The notes under the pieces are model-generated. The model had not been told where the DNA came from, did no database searches, and saw only the letters and a list, made by a program, of their open reading frames with translations. A program made the position numbers and the translations under genes. Below, in pieces: positions 19,664 through 28,404 of a DNA stretch of 34,509 bases. Source of the DNA: Deltaproteobacteria bacterium. Lineage in GTDB: Bacteria; Desulfobacterota; GWC2-55-46; S146-80. The stretch's first letter is position 1. Every line of letters starts with the position of its first letter. The DNA is taken from NCBI GenBank assembly GCA_015492305.1, contig WGFJ01000107.1:1-34509 (forward strand), read 5' to 3'.

Positions 19664-21683
19664 TCCCTGCCACCTGTGAGGAGCTGTGGACCCCCTTCAT
19701 GGTGTCCAGGATGATGCCCCCTGCATCCAGGATGAGGACGGTCCTGTCCCCCAGTTCTGCGGCCCCTGAAAAGCCCTTTACACCGCTCAGCACCTTTCCA
19801 AGGGGTTTTATCACCACCTCCTGTTCTCCGATGAACCTGTCCACCACTATCCCCAGTCTGTGCTCTGCGATACCGACAACAACGATGTTGAGCACCCCGG
19901 AGGACTCCCTCTCACAGGGAAGCCCAAAGTACTCTTCAAGCCTCAATAGGGGCAGTGTCCTCCCCCTGAGGTCTATCACTTCCCTCTTTTCTATCTTCTG
20001 TATCTTTTCATGGGAGGTGCTCAGGATCTCAAGGATGGAGTTTACAGGTATTGCGTATTCCCTCCCTCCGGAGGTTACAAGGAGGGCCTTTATGATGGCA
20101 AGGGTTATGGGGAGGGTCAGGGTGAAGCGGGTACCCTTGTCCTTCCAGGTCTCCACATCTATGGTGCCACTCAGCCTTGAGATGTTGTTCTTTACCACAT
20201 CCATCCCCACCCCTCTTCCCGATACCTCTCCCGCTTCTTTCCTTGTGGAGAAGCCCGGCATGAATATGTAGTCGAGGAGTTCCTTCTTGTTGAGCTTCAT
20301 CACCTCTGACTCGTCCTCAAGCCCCTTTTCTATCAGGCTCTTCCTTACTTTCTCCTCATCTATACCCCTTCCATCATCCTCCACCTCTATTACCACATGG
20401 TTGCCCCTGCTGTAGGCCCTGAGGTATATGTGTCCTTCCCGGGGTTTGCCCTTCTGCTCCCTCTCCTCGGGGTCTTCTATCCCGTGGTCGAAGCAGTTCC
20501 TTATGATGTGCATGAGGGGATCTGCAAGCTCCTCTACAATCAGTTTGTCGAGTTCCGTATCCGCCCCTTCAAGGCCCATCACTATCTCCTTGCCCTCGTC
20601 TATGGAGAGCTTCCTTACCATCCTCTGGAGTCTGTCGAAGAGCTGGGTGAGGGGTATCATCCTTGCCTCAAGGAGGCTTGTCTGGAGGTAGTTTATCCTC
20701 TTTTCAAGGTCCCTGTTTATCCTTTTAAGTTCCATCGCTATGTCGGTGAGGCCAAGTTCGTACTTTACCCTTTCTGTGAGGCGGGAGAGCATGGTCTTGC
20801 AGAGGGCAAGCTCCCCCACCGTGTTCATGATGGAATCGAGCTTGTGGATGTCCACCCTCACCGTGGAGCTTATGCTCTTCAGGCTCTTTTCCTCTCCAGC
20901 TGGTCCCTTTACCTGTGGAGGTGGGGATGGCTTCTGGGGCTTCCTGCCGATGCCTTTCAGCTCACCTTTTCCGATCCTCTTCTTTACCTCCCCCTCTTTA
21001 AGGTGTGATCCGAAGAGGAGGTCGAAGCTTATCCTGTCCTTCTCTGCGGGACTTGAACTGGGAAGGGTTGCTATCAGTTCGCCGAGTTCCTTTATCCTCT
21101 CTGTGAGTGCTGTAAGTTCTTTATCGAAGGTATCAAAGGGCAGGTCAACGCTCAAGAGGAAGAGGTTTCTGCCTTCCTTTATATTCTCCCTCAACCTGTG
21201 TTCCTCATACTCCGTCAGGACCTTGAGGATTGCCTCATCGATACCGAGTGCCTTCTCCCTCTCCGGTTCGGGGCCTGCCTCCTTCAGGGTCCTTTCCAGT
21301 TCCTTAACAAACTCCTCCACCCCTTGCTTTGTCTCCTTTGAGACCCCCTTTGTCTCAACCACGAGGCTTGAAAGGAGTTCAGCACCCCTGTGGAGCAACT
21401 GGAGGACCTCCTTTGTGAAGGGTGTCTTTCCGAGTCTTAGGTTGTCAAGGAGGTCTTCAAGACGGTGGCTGAGGGTGGAGAGTTCATCAAAGCCGTACAT
21501 GCCGGATATGCCCTTCAGGGTGTGGGCCGAACGGAAGAGGTTGTTGAGGGTCTCTGGATCTGCCTTCCCTTGCGGAAGGTCCTCGCTCAGTTTGAAGAGG
21601 CCCGTGTTGAATCTCTCAAGCAGTTCCTCTGCTTCTCCCAGGAATTCCTGCAGGCCCCTGTCCTTTATTTCCTTTTCTGACAT
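19656..21683 (-). CDS. cheA: Chemotaxis histidine kinase CheA
   Basis: 675 residues. P1 Hpt domain with the phosphorylated His54 (FRSAHTLKG); a P2-like region about 145-230; a proline-rich linker (about 250-262); dimerisation domain about 275-345; ATPase domain with N box HIIRNCFDHGIE (392-403), G1 DDGRG (436-440) and G2 GRGVGMD (489-495); P5 CheW-like domain about 535-665. All catalytic parts are intact, so it should phosphorylate both CheY proteins and CheB. The start ATG 21683 overlaps the upstream cheY by 19 bases. There is no receiver domain fused to its end, unlike many gliding/twitching CheA hybrids. Confidence 0.98.
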   Translation of the reverse strand: MSEKEIKDRGLQEFLGEAEELLERFNTGLFKLSEDLPQGKADPETLNNLFRSAHTLKGISGMYGFDELSTLSHRLEDLLDNLRLGKTPFTKEVLQLLHRGAELLSSLVVETKGVSKETKQGVEEFVKELERTLKEAGPEPEREKALGIDEAILKVLTEYEEHRLRENIKEGRNLFLLSVDLPFDTFDKELTALTERIKELGELIATLPSSSPAEKDRISFDLLFGSHLKEGEVKKRIGKGELKGIGRKPQKPSPPPQVKGPAGEEKSLKSISSTVRVDIHKLDSIMNTVGELALCKTMLSRLTERVKYELGLTDIAMELKRINRDLEKRINYLQTSLLEARMIPLTQLFDRLQRMVRKLSIDEGKEIVMGLEGADTELDKLIVEELADPLMHIIRNCFDHGIEDPEEREQKGKPREGHIYLRAYSRGNHVVIEVEDDGRGIDEEKVRKSLIEKGLEDESEVMKLNKKELLDYIFMPGFSTRKEAGEVSGRGVGMDVVKNNISRLSGTIDVETWKDKGTRFTLTLPITLAIIKALLVTSGGREYAIPVNSILEILSTSHEKIQKIEKREVIDLRGRTLPLLRLEEYFGLPCERESSGVLNIVVVGIAEHRLGIVVDRFIGEQEVVIKPLGKVLSGVKGFSGAAELGDRTVLILDAGGIILDTMKGVHSSSQVAGNV

Positions 21684-22048
21684 GGCAGGTATCGCCTTAC
21701 CACTTCCTGTAGTTCTCTCGGTTCGAAGGGCTTTACTATATAGGCATCGGCACCGAGGGAAAGCCCCTTCTCTATGTCCTTCTGTGTGCCCTCTGTGCTG
21801 ACGATTATGAGGGGGATGTGGGCATAGGCAGGGTTGCTCTTAATGAAGCTCACCAGTTCCAGCCCGTTTATGTCGGGCATGTTTATATCGGTGATGATGA
21901 GGTTGAAGGAATGATGGGGAAGGAGCTTCAAGGCCTCCACGCCTGTTGGGGACTCGAAGAACTGGAAACCGTCTATCTCTTCAAGGGTGGAGATGATAAG
22001 GGCCCTTGTGATGGGGGAGTCTTCTACTATCAGTACCTTATAGTCCAA
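21665..22048 (-). CDS. cheY: CheY-type response regulator
   Basis: 127 residues from TTG 22048. This start has GGGAGGG four to five bases upstream and gives the usual opening DYKVLIVEDSPITR; a longer frame from TTG 22105 would begin inside the -35 element of the promoter and is unlikely. Acidic pair E-D in VEDSP, phosphoacceptor Asp in IITDINMPDING, Ser/Thr in IIVSTEG and Lys in IVKPFE are all present, so it should be phosphorylated. No output domain. First gene of the chemosensory operon, overlapping cheA by 19 bases, so it is the most likely main output regulator. Confidence 0.93.
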   Translation of the reverse strand: MDYKVLIVEDSPITRALIISTLEEIDGFQFFESPTGVEALKLLPHHSFNLIITDINMPDINGLELVSFIKSNPAYAHIPLIIVSTEGTQKDIEKGLSLGADAYIVKPFEPRELQEVVRRYLPCQKRK

Positions 22049-22077
22049 AATCCCTCCCAGAAAGGGATGTCCTAACA

Positions 22078-22105
22078 AATATACCAGAATCTTTGCAAAA
22101 TACAA
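22078..22105 (-). promoter_or_regulatory. Sigma-70-type promoter of the chemosensory operon
   Basis: In the 60-base AT-rich gap before cheY, minus strand, TTGTAT (22105-22100) and TATATT (22083-22078) are 16 bases apart, and TGG directly before the -10 gives an extended -10. The start site would be near 22071, about 23 bases before the TTG codon and upstream of a good ribosome site. Confidence 0.6.
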
Positions 22106-22108
22106 GCC

Positions 22109-23212
22109 TCATTCCCTTGAGGAGAGCTTCCTCTCGAGCAGGGCCCTCTCCATGGCCATCCCTGCCTGGAAGAGGAATATCTCAAGCCCCTCCGTATCGC
22201 CAATGGGTTTCTCCTCAGGGAGGTTGTCCCCGTAGAGAAGGGCTGCCACCTTCTGGTTCACCATGATGGGTGCTACAAAGGCCTCCACCGGTCTTCCACC
22301 TCCAATGGCATCCAGGAACCTCTCATTCACGGGGAGGTTCAGGGGTCTCTTCTTTATGGCCACCTTGAAGTCTATGGCCTCCTTGAAGATGGAGGCCTCT
22401 GTAAGGGGTATCTCTATCTCCCTTATCACCATGTTTGGATCCTTCCCCTTCACCTTTACCCCGAACTGTCCAAGGCCTATCAACCGATCCTTCTTCACCA
22501 TAAAGAGGACCGCCCTGTTCATGATCTCGCTTGCAAAGCGGAGTATGAGGAGGGTTATTTCCGCATTCGTGTGGGGGTTCTGGAGTTCGTAGAGCATGGA
22601 CTTGAGGAGTGAAAGGCCTGGGGTGGACCTTGCTTCCTCCTTCTTTGCCGGTCTCGATGGTCTGAAATCTGGTCTTGGCTTTGGGGCCTCTTCCTTCCGG
22701 ACCTTGCCCGCATCCCTTCTCCGTTCATCAAGGAGCCTTGTTCCCTCCATGGCAAGGAACTGGGGATTGAGCCCTGGGAGATAAAGGATCTGGAGGGGGT
22801 CCTCGATCTCGATCTCGCCGGCCAGCTCAAAGGAGAAGGTGCCCTCTTCAAGGAATAGGTCAAATACTATCTCCTCGATCCTCTCCTTCATCCAGTCCTC
22901 AAGCCTTTGCAGGGGGATGTCAAGGATCTTTGAGACCCTTCTGTAGAATCCTTCCCTGTCTTCGGAGGTTCTGGAGATCTCTTCAAGTCTTTCTTGAAGA
23001 TCCTCTCCGCTGATCCCTTTCTCCACAAGAAGATCCACCAGGTTCCCTGAGAGGTCTGTGGAGGCGGCGCTCACCACCATGCCCTTGTGGAAGTAGATCC
23101 TTCCCTCCCTGGAGGGGGCGCTTATCGAAAGGACCCCGGATCTCCTGCTCAGGAAGAGGATCTGCAGGATCTCACCTATGCCGAGATCCTCCAGGTTCCC
23201 TGTAAGGCTCAA
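22109..23212 (-). CDS. DUF4388 (PATAN-type) protein with a C-terminal GAF-like region
   Basis: 367 residues. Residues 1-145 match the DUF4388/PATAN fold (MSLTGNLEDLGIGEILQILFLSRRSGVLSI; REGRIYFHKGMVVSAAS), found in many regulators of deltaproteobacteria and cyanobacteria, where it mediates protein contact. Residues about 170-205 are a basic/proline-rich linker, and about 205-360 look like a GAF domain (LLKSMLYEL, LLILRFASEIMNRAVLFMVKKDRLIGLGQFG, FVAPIMVNQKVAALLYGDN). TTG 23212 has GAGGG at about 7 bases. It lies just upstream of the cheY promoter, in the same direction, and PATAN proteins are known to work with CheY-like regulators, so a link with the cluster is plausible. Confidence 0.85.
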   Translation of the reverse strand: MSLTGNLEDLGIGEILQILFLSRRSGVLSISAPSREGRIYFHKGMVVSAASTDLSGNLVDLLVEKGISGEDLQERLEEISRTSEDREGFYRRVSKILDIPLQRLEDWMKERIEEIVFDLFLEEGTFSFELAGEIEIEDPLQILYLPGLNPQFLAMEGTRLLDERRRDAGKVRKEEAPKPRPDFRPSRPAKKEEARSTPGLSLLKSMLYELQNPHTNAEITLLILRFASEIMNRAVLFMVKKDRLIGLGQFGVKVKGKDPNMVIREIEIPLTEASIFKEAIDFKVAIKKRPLNLPVNERFLDAIGGGRPVEAFVAPIMVNQKVAALLYGDNLPEEKPIGDTEGLEIFLFQAGMAMERALLERKLSSRE

Positions 23213-23253
23213 GGTCTTTCCCTCAACGATGTAAGATATTTAATACCTTGGAT

Positions 23254-25149
23254 CTATTTATCATGCATAGAAATGGGGTGTAAAGGGTTTTTTAGCCTCT
23301 CCATCCCGTATAGGGCTACCCTGTCTTCAGGGTTGATCTCAAGGGCCCTTTTGAAGGCCTTCCTTGCCTTCTCCCTCTGCCCCATCTCCAGGTAGAGTTC
23401 CCCCAGTGCAGCATGGGCGAATCCGAGGGATGGATTGATCCTCACAACCTCCTCCATCTCCCTGAGTTCCTTTTCCCTCATGCCAAGCCTGTAGTAGACA
23501 TAGGCAAGGAAGAGGTGGGCCTCTTCGTTGTCAGGGTTGAAGGTGAGGTTCCTCTTCAGTTCATCGATCACCTTCCCTGCAAGGCCAGAGTCTATGAATC
23601 TGTTGAGGTAGGTGGGGTTCATGTTGTTTGGCCTTGCATACCTGTACCCGTATCTCCTGATCACATCCTCATTGCCAGATCCCCTTCTTGCGAGCACAAT
23701 GGCCACCCTGTCCCAGTACACAAGGGCCCAGTTCGGGTCTTCCATGAGGTGGGGCATCCTCTCCTTGCCTCCATAGTCCCTTGAGTATTCCAGTATCACC
23801 CAGTCGATACCATACCTTTCAGCAAGATCCTTCCATGCCTTTGGATCGCGGTGGGCACGGAGATAGGCCCTGTAGAGGGAATCAGGGTATACGTCGTTGC
23901 GGCCATCGATGAAGACCTTCCTCTCCGGGTAGAACCTCCATGCAAGGTAGGCACCAAAGGCAATGGAGTTGAACATGTTGCCTCTGAGGTTCACCTCCTC
24001 TATGAAGTCCGATGCCCTCTCTGGAAAGACCCTCTCCTTCAGGCCAAGGCCAAAGGAATAGGTTGTATTTAAAGCTATGGATGAGATGAATATAAGTGGT
24101 ATTATTAAGAAAATACAGAACCTTACATAGTATCTTTCAAGCAATCCTTTTAGTTTTGGGAGGGCATGCAACCCCCTTGCCACCACAGGAATGGCAAGGA
24201 TGGTGAACTCTGATACGAGCCTCACAGCCCTGAAGGCAAAGAGGGAGAAGAGAGAGAAGGTGGTGACCTCCACGGGATCCATCTCCCTGTACCTGTATAA
24301 CAGTGAAAAGAGGCCGAGCATGAAGAGGATGAGGAATCCCCAGAGGTATCTTATGCCGTAACCAAGGAGCATCTCAGGTCTTATGGGCTGCAGTTCACCT
24401 ATGTTTGACATGTATGTCTCCCTGTACACAAGGAAGGGCATGAGTACAGTCCTGAACCCCTTCAGGTTGAGTGCAGTTGCAAGGAGGACGGCAAGAAGGG
24501 ATAGGGTGAGTGAAAGGTCCTCCTCCCTCTTCCAGACAGGACCGCCTTTTATGGCCCTCTTTATCATCCCTCCTGTCAGGTAGAGGAGGGGAAGCCCCAT
24601 GCCGATGGTGGCACTTGCTCCGTGGATGTTGACCCAGAGGATCTGGATGAGGGGGAGGAGGTGGAGGAGGTTTCGGTTCTTGCACCTCTTTAGCTCCAGT
24701 ATGTACACGAAGAGGGCGATGAAGAGGAGCTCGAAGATGAAGGGGCGAAGGAACATCCTGAACCAGATGGAAAAGGCCCCGACGGCAAGGATGAGGACCG
24801 ATAGGGCAGGGGACCACCCATTCCCGGTCACCACCTTTATGGTGAGGTAGAGGATGTAGAAGGTTGCGGCAAGGATGAGGGCCTTAAAGAGGATGAGCCC
24901 CTCTATGCCAGAGAGCCTGTATACACCGTAGAGGATCACATCCCCAAGCCATGAGTATGTGGACCAGGGGAGGTTTGAGGTGTAGGAGAAGGGGTCATTC
25001 CTTAGGATGAGGCCTTCTGTGACGATGGCCCTTCCGGTTGCAAGGTGCCACCAGATGTCGTAATCCCCGACCTTTTTGATGGCAAGGAGGAATACGGAGA
25101 TGAGGAGGGAGGGAAGGAGTATCCTTGAGGAGATCTCTTCCCGGTCCAT
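23254..25149 (-). CDS. Polytopic membrane protein, GT-C glycosyltransferase-like, with C-terminal TPRs
   Basis: 631 residues. A first transmembrane helix (about 10-25) is followed by the acidic loop VGDYDIWWHLATGR (27-40), then NDPFSYTS and WSTYSWLGDVILY. This pattern, acidic loop after TM1 plus about ten further helices, is typical of a large group of GT-C-like proteins of unknown substrate. A soluble extracytoplasmic part (about 370-500, with RKVFIDGRNDVYPDSLYRAYL) and two TPRs near 525-620 (NPDNEEAHLFLAYVYYRLG; NPSLGFAHAALGELYLEMG) follow. It might glycosylate a lipid-linked or surface substrate, but this is not shown. A locally AT-rich patch lies at about 24060-24130. smpB lies 6 bases upstream. 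Confidence 0.8.
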   Translation of the reverse strand: MDREEISSRILLPSLLISVFLLAIKKVGDYDIWWHLATGRAIVTEGLILRNDPFSYTSNLPWSTYSWLGDVILYGVYRLSGIEGLILFKALILAATFYILYLTIKVVTGNGWSPALSVLILAVGAFSIWFRMFLRPFIFELLFIALFVYILELKRCKNRNLLHLLPLIQILWVNIHGASATIGMGLPLLYLTGGMIKRAIKGGPVWKREEDLSLTLSLLAVLLATALNLKGFRTVLMPFLVYRETYMSNIGELQPIRPEMLLGYGIRYLWGFLILFMLGLFSLLYRYREMDPVEVTTFSLFSLFAFRAVRLVSEFTILAIPVVARGLHALPKLKGLLERYYVRFCIFLIIPLIFISSIALNTTYSFGLGLKERVFPERASDFIEEVNLRGNMFNSIAFGAYLAWRFYPERKVFIDGRNDVYPDSLYRAYLRAHRDPKAWKDLAERYGIDWVILEYSRDYGGKERMPHLMEDPNWALVYWDRVAIVLARRGSGNEDVIRRYGYRYARPNNMNPTYLNRFIDSGLAGKVIDELKRNLTFNPDNEEAHLFLAYVYYRLGMREKELREMEEVVRINPSLGFAHAALGELYLEMGQREKARKAFKRALEINPEDRVALYGMERLKNPLHPISMHDK

Positions 25150-25155
25150 CCCAAT

Positions 25156-25623
25156 TTACTTCCTGAAGGCCTTTGCCACCTTTTCCATCTCCCTTTCCAT
25201 GGCCTTCCTCTTGAGTTCCTCCCTCTTGTCGATGAGCTTCCTTCCCCTTGCCAGTGCAAGCTCAACCTTTGCCTTTCCGTTCTTGAAGTACAGCTTGAGG
25301 GGAATGAGGGAGTATCCCTTCTGCTGGGTCTTTCCGATGAGCCTCTTTATCTCCCTCTTGTGGAGGAGGAGTTTCCTTGTTCTGTCAGGTTCGAGGTTGA
25401 ACCTGTTTCCGTAGGGGTAGGGGCTTATGTAGGCATTGAGCAGGAAGACCTCTCCATCCCTCACGATGGCGTAGCTGTCCTTGAGATCCACCTTTCCCTC
25501 CCTGAGGGACTTTACCTCTGTTCCCCTGAGGACTATTCCCGCCTCGTAGGTCTCCTCCACCTCGTAGTCCCTGAGGGCCCTCCTGTTGGTGCATACGACC
25601 TTTATGCCTTCCCTGCCCTTCAT
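25156..25623 (-). CDS. smpB: SsrA-binding protein SmpB
   Basis: 155 residues, the usual length. It binds tmRNA and brings it to stalled ribosomes. Typical motifs: [39 protein letters not shown], the [20 protein letters not shown] segment, [16 protein letters not shown] and the basic C-terminal tail. ATG 25623 is 4 bases after the RseC-family stop. The tmRNA gene (ssrA), often nearby, is not in this window as far as I can see. Confidence 0.97.
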   Translation of the reverse strand: MKGREGIKVVCTNRRALRDYEVEETYEAGIVLRGTEVKSLREGKVDLKDSYAIVRDGEVFLLNAYISPYPYGNRFNLEPDRTRKLLLHKREIKRLIGKTQQKGYSLIPLKLYFKNGKAKVELALARGRKLIDKREELKRKAMEREMEKVAKAFRK

Positions 25624-25627
25624 GCCT

Positions 25628-26053
25628 CTATCCTATGGTCTTGATGATTACGGGATGGATCCTCCTTTCCTCCTCCATCCTCCTTCCAAGGATACGGACG
25701 ATGAAGAAGCTCAGGATGAGGAGCAGGAACCCACCAAGGGCAGAGGCAATCTCCCTGTTGAGACCTGTGAAGGTGGCCTCCCTTCCAAGGAGGATACCCA
25801 CTATGAAGGCCAGGGTGGGTATGAGGTAGGTTATGAGGGATACCCTGACGATCCTCTCCTCCTCAACCGATACAACGACCCTTTCGCCTTTCCTTGCCTT
25901 TACAGGGTTTTCGGCCTCAATGACCATCTCCTTCCCACCTGATATGGCCTCGCATATACTTGCCGAGGCGCAGTGGTTGCAGGCCATGCTCCTCTCGGTC
26001 CTCACCAGGGCCTTATCCCCTTTATACCCTATGACAATGCCTTCTTCTTCCAT
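25628..26053 (-). CDS. RseC/MucC-family membrane protein (SoxR-reducing system type)
   Basis: 141 residues. An N-terminal domain with cysteines C25, C28 and C34 ([13 protein letters not shown]) could bind a cluster or metal; two membrane helices follow at about 73-90 and 102-122, with a basic C-terminal tail on the cytoplasmic side. This is the RseC family: in E. coli RseC is linked to sigma-E control and to the Rsx SoxR-reducing complex; homologues occur widely in anaerobes near Rnf-type genes. None of those partner genes is here, so the role is open. It starts the smpB-GT-C pair; only 44 bases separate it from yjbQ. Confidence 0.88.
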   Translation of the reverse strand: MEEEGIVIGYKGDKALVRTERSMACNHCASASICEAISGGKEMVIEAENPVKARKGERVVVSVEEERIVRVSLITYLIPTLAFIVGILLGREATFTGLNREIASALGGFLLLILSFFIVRILGRRMEEERRIHPVIIKTIG

Positions 26054-26097
26054 GCCCCCATTGTAACACAGTTTTCCTCTTCCTGGTAGGGGTTGTT

Positions 26098-26514
26098 CTA
26101 CTCACCGATTATCTTCACAAGGACCCTCTTCCTCCTCCTTCCGTCAAACTCACCGTAAAAGATCTGCTCCCATGGTCCGAAGTCGAGTCTCCCATCGGTT
26201 ATGGCCACAACCACTTCCCTCCCCATGATGGTCCTCTTCAGGTGGGCATCGGCATTGTCCTCGGTCACATTGTGGCGGTACCTTGAGACAGGCTCATGGG
26301 GGGCAAGGCCCTCAAGCCATTCATCGAAGTCCTTGTGTAGACCAGGTTCATCGTCATTTATGAATACAGAGGCGGTGATGTGCATGGCATTGACGAGACA
26401 GAGCCCCTCCTTAACACCGCTCTCCCTGACACACTCTTCCACCTGGGGGGTGATGTTTATGAAGGCCCTGCGGGTTGGGACATTGAACCAGAGTTCCTTC
26501 CTGTAGCTCTTCAT
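26098..26514 (-). CDS. YjbQ family protein (UPF0047; secondary thiamine-phosphate synthase)
   Basis: 138 residues, the usual length. Family motifs: [43 protein letters not shown], and the closing [29 protein letters not shown]. coli YjbQ has weak thiamine-phosphate synthase activity; the main role in the cell is not known. The start is ATG 26514, because the GAGGAGG ribosome site at 26526-26520 covers the alternative GTG 26520. It follows cbiL by 11 bases and may be the last gene of the cobalamin operon. Confidence 0.93.
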   Translation of the reverse strand: MKSYRKELWFNVPTRRAFINITPQVEECVRESGVKEGLCLVNAMHITASVFINDDEPGLHKDFDEWLEGLAPHEPVSRYRHNVTEDNADAHLKRTIMGREVVVAITDGRLDFGPWEQIFYGEFDGRRRKRVLVKIIGE

Positions 26515-26519
26515 GGCCA

Positions 26520-26526
26520 CCTCCTC
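26520..26526 (-). promoter_or_regulatory. Ribosome binding site deciding the yjbQ start
   Basis: GAGGAGG on the minus strand, 5 bases before ATG 26514. It overlaps the possible GTG start at 26520, which is therefore rejected. Confidence 0.75.
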
Positions 26527-27212
26527 TAAGGTTTGTCCTTCCTCACAATGAGGGTCGAGAAGTAGTCAGCCTCAGGGGGGATGTCGTTGCCCCTTCGTAC
26601 CTCCTCATCCTCCCATCCTGCCCTGGATATGAAAACGGCCCTTTCCTTCAGACCCAGTTCCTCAAGGAGGCAGAGTATCTCCCTCATCCTTCTGTAGACC
26701 TTCATCAGGACCACTGTATCGAATCCCTCAAGGGCCTTTTTCACCCGCTCCATCCCGCATGTAGCAGGGAGGATGGCAACCCCTTCCTGCCCGCTTGCAA
26801 GGGGCAGGAGGGCGGATGCTGTGGAGGCCTGGAGGAAGGAGACCCCTGGCACGATCCGCACATCCACCCCTTCAAGGCCCTGTAGCAGGTGTATGAAGGT
26901 GCTGTGGAAGAGGGGATCACCAAGGGTGATGAATGCCACATCCCTCCCGCTCTCAAGCCTCTTTGAGACCTCCTTCCTTGCTTCCTCCCAGTAGGATTCA
27001 AGTCCTTCCCTCTTCATGGGGAAGAGGAGGGGAAGGACCTCCTTACCGTGGAGGTCTATGGCCCTTTTTACCACCTCGAGGGCCATGCTCTCCTTTTCCC
27101 TTCCACCCCTGGGAAAGGCAATGACATGGACCCCCTCAAGGACCTTCTTTGCCTTGAGGGTCAGGAGTTCAGGGTCACCAGGACCTATGCCCACGCCGTA
27201 GAGGATGGCCAC
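26526..27212 (-). CDS. cbiL: Cobalt-precorrin-2 C(20)-methyltransferase
   Basis: 228 residues from GTG 27212. This SAM-dependent tetrapyrrole methylase opens with the motif [21 protein letters not shown] (split here as [11 protein letters not shown] and TLKAKKVL), has IAFPRGG, the GDPLFHST motif ([16 protein letters not shown]) and [14 protein letters not shown], matching CobI/CbiL. It methylates C20 in the first half of corrin ring synthesis; the cbi neighbours indicate the early-cobalt form. A longer frame from TTG 27248 lies inside cbiET and is less likely; GTG 27212 has GGAGG 6 bases upstream and begins one base after the cbiET stop. Confidence 0.92.
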   Translation of the reverse strand: MAILYGVGIGPGDPELLTLKAKKVLEGVHVIAFPRGGREKESMALEVVKRAIDLHGKEVLPLLFPMKREGLESYWEEARKEVSKRLESGRDVAFITLGDPLFHSTFIHLLQGLEGVDVRIVPGVSFLQASTASALLPLASGQEGVAILPATCGMERVKKALEGFDTVVLMKVYRRMREILCLLEELGLKERAVFISRAGWEDEEVRRGNDIPPEADYFSTLIVRKDKP

Positions 27213-27213
27213 C

Positions 27214-28404
27214 TCATACCTCCACGGTGAGTATGAAGACAGGATCAAGGGCCTTTAACCTTGTCATCCTCCCAATCCCCTCTCCCCTCTTTATGGATAC
27301 CTCAACCACCTGAAAGGTTAGCCCCCTCTCTTTCACAAGGTCCATTGCCTTCGAGAGGTTTTCAAGGGTTGCAAAGTTTGCAACCACCCTCCCTCCCTTT
27401 CTGATCCGCTCAAGGCAGTATCCAAGGATACCCTCAAGCTCTCCACCGCTTCCACCTATGAATACCGCATCAGGCGTTGGAAGACCTTTGAGGATCTCCG
27501 GTGCCTTCCCCTTGACGATCATGAGGTTATAGGCACCAAACTCCCTCCTGTTTTCCCCTATAATGGATATGGCATCCCTGTCCTTTTCCACGGCATAGAC
27601 CCTCCGTGCCACCCGTGCGGCCTCTATCCCCACAGAACCAGAACCTGCCCCCACATCCCAGACTATCGAATCCTTCCTCAGTCGGAGCTTTCCGATAACG
27701 ATGCTCCTTACCTCTTCCTTTGTGATCATCCCGCCCCTGTGGGAGAAATCATCCTCAGGGATGCCGAGGAGGGGACCTGTATCGTCTGCCTCTCTAAAGA
27801 GGATCATCACATTGAGGGGAGAGGTCTCCATCCTGGCAATATCCTCAAGACCCCCTTCCCTTACCCTTTCGTTGGCAGTGCCCATCTCTTCACAGACATA
27901 GACCCTGAAGGGTGGAGCACCCCTCTCTACAAGGGCCTTTGCGATCATCTGGGGCGTGTTCCTGCCATCGGTGAATATCCCCACCTTCTCGCACCTGCAT
28001 ATCTCATCCACCACGGCTTCAAGGTCCTCTCTTCCGTGGAGGCTCATGAACCTCACATCCTCCCAGGTCTCCTTTATCCTTGCAAAGGCCTCCTGCATGA
28101 CCGTCACATTGGGAATGATCTCCACACCTTCCTTGCCGAACCTTTTGAGGAGGAACCTGCCGATCCCGAAGAAGCAGGGATCACCCGTTGCAAGGACGAC
28201 GATGGAAAGGTCAAGCCTCTCCTCTATGGCCCTTGCCAGCCCTTCCAGATCTGAACCAATGGGTATCCTTTCCCCTTCAAAATCCTCAAAGATCTCAAGG
28301 TGCCTCCTTCCACCTATAAGGACATCTGCCCCCTCTATGGCTGAGAGGGCCCTCTTTGAGAGGCCATCCCTTCCATCTATCCCTATTCCCACTATGCGTA
28401 TCAC
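27214..28404 (-). CDS. cbiET: CbiE-CbiT fusion: cobalt-precorrin C5,C15-methyltransferase/decarboxylase (CobL type)
   Basis: 396 residues from GTG 28404, which overlaps the cbiD stop as GTGA and has GGAG 5 bases upstream; the longer frame from ATG 28500 would add 32 hydrophilic residues lying inside cbiD. Residues 1-205 are CbiE, a tetrapyrrole methylase (IRIVGIGIDG at 2-11, LATGDPCFFG at 71-80). Residues about 225-396 are CbiT, a Rossmann methyltransferase with SAM motif DVGAGSGS (250-257) and IGGSGG. Together they methylate C5 and C15 and remove the C12 acetate carboxyl group. A CbiE-CbiT fusion equals CobL of the aerobic pathway; cbiD alongside shows the anaerobic route. Confidence 0.94.
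   Translation of the reverse strand: MIRIVGIGIDGRDGLSKRALSAIEGADVLIGGRRHLEIFEDFEGERIPIGSDLEGLARAIEERLDLSIVVLATGDPCFFGIGRFLLKRFGKEGVEIIPNVTVMQEAFARIKETWEDVRFMSLHGREDLEAVVDEICRCEKVGIFTDGRNTPQMIAKALVERGAPPFRVYVCEEMGTANERVREGGLEDIARMETSPLNVMILFREADDTGPLLGIPEDDFSHRGGMITKEEVRSIVIGKLRLRKDSIVWDVGAGSGSVGIEAARVARRVYAVEKDRDAISIIGENRREFGAYNLMIVKGKAPEILKGLPTPDAVFIGGSGGELEGILGYCLERIRKGGRVVANFATLENLSKAMDLVKERGLTFQVVEVSIKRGEGIGRMTRLKALDPVFILTVEV
27219..27223 (-). promoter_or_regulatory. Ribosome binding site deciding the cbiL start
   Basis: GGAGG on the minus strand inside the end of cbiET, 6 bases before GTG 27212. Confidence 0.7.

Noticed and set aside
22049-22105. TTG start at 22105 giving cheY 19 extra residues.
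   Set aside because: The extra codons cover the promoter and lack a ribosome site, whereas TTG 22048 has a strong one and gives the usual CheY opening.
23213-23253. AT-rich 41-base gap before the DUF4388 gene, checked for a minus-strand promoter.
   Set aside because: TATTAA and TAAATA are present, but no -35 at a suitable distance could be found.
26054-26068. Possible extended -10 (TGT followed by TACAAT) on the minus strand just before the RseC-family gene.
   Set aside because: No acceptable -35 is present and the start site would fall on the ATG itself, so it was not listed as a promoter.
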